In this document: one piece after another, positions 5,146-6,484 of the stretch
Layout: each line of letters begins with the position of its first letter
Position numbering within the stretch: the stretch's first letter is position 1
From: Cytophagales bacterium
Lineage (GTDB): Bacteria; Bacteroidota; Bacteroidia; Cytophagales; Amoebophilaceae
Assembly: GCA_022360235.1 (NCBI GenBank)
Contig: JAKSDE010000079.1
Location: 1 to 6,484 of the forward strand
Length of the DNA stretch: 6,484 nucleotides
Direction: 5' to 3'
Notes under the pieces: generated by a model
Databases searched by the model: none
What the model saw: the letters and a program-made list of their open reading frames with translations, nothing else
What the model was told of the DNA's origin: nothing
Made by a program: the position numbers and the translations under genes

Positions 5146-6098
5146 ACATAAAAGAGAAGTCGACACAATCGTTCCCTGCTAAAATATTACTCTTTGGCGA
5201 GTATGGCGTTATGCATAACGCTAGAGGGTTATACATGCCTTTGAAAAAATATACAGGAGCGTTATCTTTTAATACGAAGCGATTGACACAAAAGGCTGCC
5301 AAGGCTTCTAATTTACAACTTAAGCAACATGCGTCCTATATTGACAACTTAGTGCAGCAGGGTAAATTGAAATTTGATATAGCGTCCTTTCAGCGTGATA
5401 TCAAACAAGGATTAGTATTTGACACAGATATTCCGCAGGGATTTGGCCTAGGCAGTTCTGGGGCCCTATGTGCTGCCCTCTATCATCGATATGCCTTAGA
5501 GAGAATACCTAGAAGCATCGATTTTACCTCAAAGCAGGTGGCCTACCACTTAAAAGAAGTATTTGCTCACCTAGAGGCCTACTTTCACGGTAAGAGCTCG
5601 GGGTTCGACCCACTTAGCTGTTATCTTAATCAACCTTTCCTTGTTAAGCCTTCCTGCATGATTGAGCCTGTAAGCCTTTCCCATGATACTACAAAAAAAG
5701 ATTATGTGGTATTTTTATTGAATACAAAGGAGACCTCTAAAACGCAGCTTTATGTAAGACTTTTTCTAGAAAAATGCAAGAATCCCACCTTTTTGGATAG
5801 CATCAAAAATGAATTCATCCCTACGAATGATCACTGTATTACCTCTTTTTTGAAGGGAGATATTGAAACGTTCTTGGCTAGTTTAAAAGAACTATCAAGT
5901 TACCTTCTTGCTCGTCTCAGCCAGATGGTGCCTCAAAGATTCATTGAAATATGGGAGCAAGGCCTAGAAAGTCAATGTTATTATCTGAAATTATGTGGCG
6001 CTGGTGGAGGAGGATTTTTACTCGGCTTTACAGGCCAGTTTGAAAAGACAAAAGAACTACTCAAAGGCCACAGTATAACCGTTGTGCATAGGTTTTAA
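5142..6098 (+). CDS. mvaK1: Mevalonate kinase
   Basis: It phosphorylates mevalonate to 5-phosphomevalonate with ATP. The 318-residue GHMP kinase carries PAKILLFGEYGVM (12-24, with Lys14), GFGLGSSGA (100-108, ATP loop), a Glu145...FHGKSSGFD block (148-156) with Asp156 as predicted catalytic base, and GAGGGGF (286-292, motif 3). The Glu-Asp spacing of 11 equals that of E193/D204 in rat mevalonate kinase, and the HGxxSGxD pattern separates it from phosphomevalonate kinases and from the GYDIA gene upstream. The start overlaps the decarboxylase stop as ATGA, the classic coupling geometry. It is the last gene of the unit; downstream DNA is AT-rich and non-coding up to the transposase remnant. It has a seven-A run (5693-5699), and the frame is intact. 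Confidence 0.94.
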   Translation: MNIKEKSTQSFPAKILLFGEYGVMHNARGLYMPLKKYTGALSFNTKRLTQKAAKASNLQLKQHASYIDNLVQQGKLKFDIASFQRDIKQGLVFDTDIPQGFGLGSSGALCAALYHRYALERIPRSIDFTSKQVAYHLKEVFAHLEAYFHGKSSGFDPLSCYLNQPFLVKPSCMIEPVSLSHDTTKKDYVVFLLNTKETSKTQLYVRLFLEKCKNPTFLDSIKNEFIPTNDHCITSFLKGDIETFLASLKELSSYLLARLSQMVPQRFIEIWEQGLESQCYYLKLCGAGGGGFLLGFTGQFEKTKELLKGHSITVVHRF

Positions 6099-6253
6099 AA
6101 ACACAGTGAATAAAGCTATTGCTTATTGACACACCTCTTGCTGAACCGACAGATCGTACGGCTATCGTTTGATAATGGGAACGTCATAATAATTGTGTAA
6201 AATATATATTTTTGTATTCTTAATATGTTTTAACAATTTAATAACTTACTACT
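6099..6253. other. AT-rich spacer between the operon and the transposase remnant
   Basis: No gene is visible. A weak hairpin is possible at 6109-6127 (AATAAAGC, loop TATT, GCTTATT, one bulged A), but no T-run follows, so I do not call a terminator. The left terminal inverted repeat of the mobile element should lie in or near this stretch, but without the right end in the window it cannot be defined. Confidence 0.5.
6207..6214 (+). promoter_or_regulatory. Possible -7 box of the transposase frame
   Basis: TATTTTTG fits TAnnTTTG and lies 39 nt upstream of the ATG at 6254 and 75 nt upstream of the ATG at 6290. No TTG -33 element is at the usual distance, and the surroundings are so AT-rich that a chance match is likely. 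Confidence 0.18.
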
Positions 6254-6484
6254 ATGAAAAAGCAAACTAGACAAACTCAGGGGGAGAACATGATTCAAAA
6301 CAGCCTGGTGAATAGCTTTCCACATCAAGACACGCTTTCTTTTGATCAATTTGCCTTGGCTACTTTAGAGGGACTCATGCTTCTTGAGAGAGAAGAATAC
6401 CTCAAGGGAAAACAAGGCGAGCAGGACTCGGGGAATGGAACTTAGCTGCGTAATTTTTCCTCCCTCAGAACGAATTCCTTACAA
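6254..6484 (+). pseudogene. Transposase N-terminus (IS256/mutator-like), interrupted by amber codon; runs off the window
   Basis: From 6254 (or 6290) the frame encodes 63 residues, including LEGLMLLEREEYL (residues 39-51), and stops at a TAG (6443-6445) directly after GNGT. The same frame then continues without a stop to the window end as LRNFSSLRTNSLQ. In IS256-family transposases known to me, the N-terminal region has a helix ending in an E-R/E-E-x-L pattern, then a short linker, an N-G-Y/T motif and a basic R/K-rich strand leading to a 'VPRDR'-type motif. The order here fits, and the TAG sits where a Tyr codon (TAT/TAC) would be one base away. I therefore read it as a transposase with a nonsense mutation, truncated only by the window. 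The family assignment is by resemblance of about 75 residues and is tentative. Alternatives are a genuine short protein ending at 6445, read-through, or a base-call error. Confidence 0.55.
6280..6286 (+). promoter_or_regulatory. Shine-Dalgarno-like G-rich site before an internal ATG
   Basis: GGGGGAG lies 3 nt before the in-frame ATG at 6290. The resemblance to the site before the reductase gene suggests that translation may start at 6290 rather than 6254, shortening the peptide by 12 residues, but the spacer is shorter than usual. The start is left open. Confidence 0.3.

Noticed and set aside
4918..5302. Two overlapping minus-strand open frames across the decarboxylase/mevalonate kinase junction
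   Set aside because: Both are antisense shadows of strongly conserved coding sequence, with no start context or family resemblance.
6109..6127. Rho-independent terminator after the operon
   Set aside because: The stem is short, A/T-rich and bulged, and is followed by GACACACC rather than a T-run.

Overview
The window is the left end of an AT-rich bacterial contig. It carries a compact mevalonate-pathway locus, with every recognisable gene on the + strand. The best taxonomic guess is a Bacteroidota (Bacteroidetes) bacterium, perhaps a host-associated, IS-rich one of the Amoebophilus/Cardinium type. This rests on the AT-rich composition, the GSGYDIA-type GHMP kinase next to a class II HMG-CoA reductase (a pairing I associate with Bacteroidota), TAnnTTTG-like -7 boxes, the poly-A/poly-G tracts and a broken transposase at the right edge. 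The phylum is an inference from memory of the families, not a search result.

Layout. Positions 1-16 match the end of an Illumina TruSeq Read 2 adapter and are almost certainly not genomic. Positions 19-333 are an uninterrupted tandem array of 45 heptamers of the form CRGAACY. It contains a visible 77-bp higher-order duplication and one G-quadruplex-capable stretch on the minus strand. No stop codon falls in any forward frame of the array, so it imitates a gene; I treat that reading frame as spurious. Positions 407-1432 encode a type 2 (FMN-dependent) isopentenyl-diphosphate isomerase with a GTG start. A 352-bp spacer follows, with weak regulatory-looking elements and a possible decayed ORF. 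Positions 1785-6098 are a four-gene unit with overlapping or abutting genes: class II HMG-CoA reductase, a GYDIA-family GHMP kinase, diphosphomevalonate decarboxylase and mevalonate kinase. After 155 bp of AT-rich DNA, a transposase-like reading frame (IS256/mutator type, tentative) starts. An amber codon breaks it at 6443-6445, and it continues in the same frame to the window edge.

How the genes work together. HMG-CoA reductase makes mevalonate, mevalonate kinase makes 5-phosphomevalonate, the decarboxylase turns 5-diphosphomevalonate into isopentenyl diphosphate (IPP), and the isomerase interconverts IPP and dimethylallyl diphosphate (DMAPP). The only step without a classical enzyme here is phosphomevalonate kinase, and the only gene without a textbook assignment is the GYDIA GHMP kinase. 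The simplest reading is that it fills that step, which would make the locus a complete HMG-CoA to IPP/DMAPP module. HMG-CoA synthase and acetoacetyl-CoA thiolase are not in the window.

Most interesting points: the GYDIA kinase as candidate phosphomevalonate kinase; the structured heptamer array at a contig end immediately upstream of the isomerase gene; the amber-interrupted transposase; and long homopolymer tracts inside the reductase gene.
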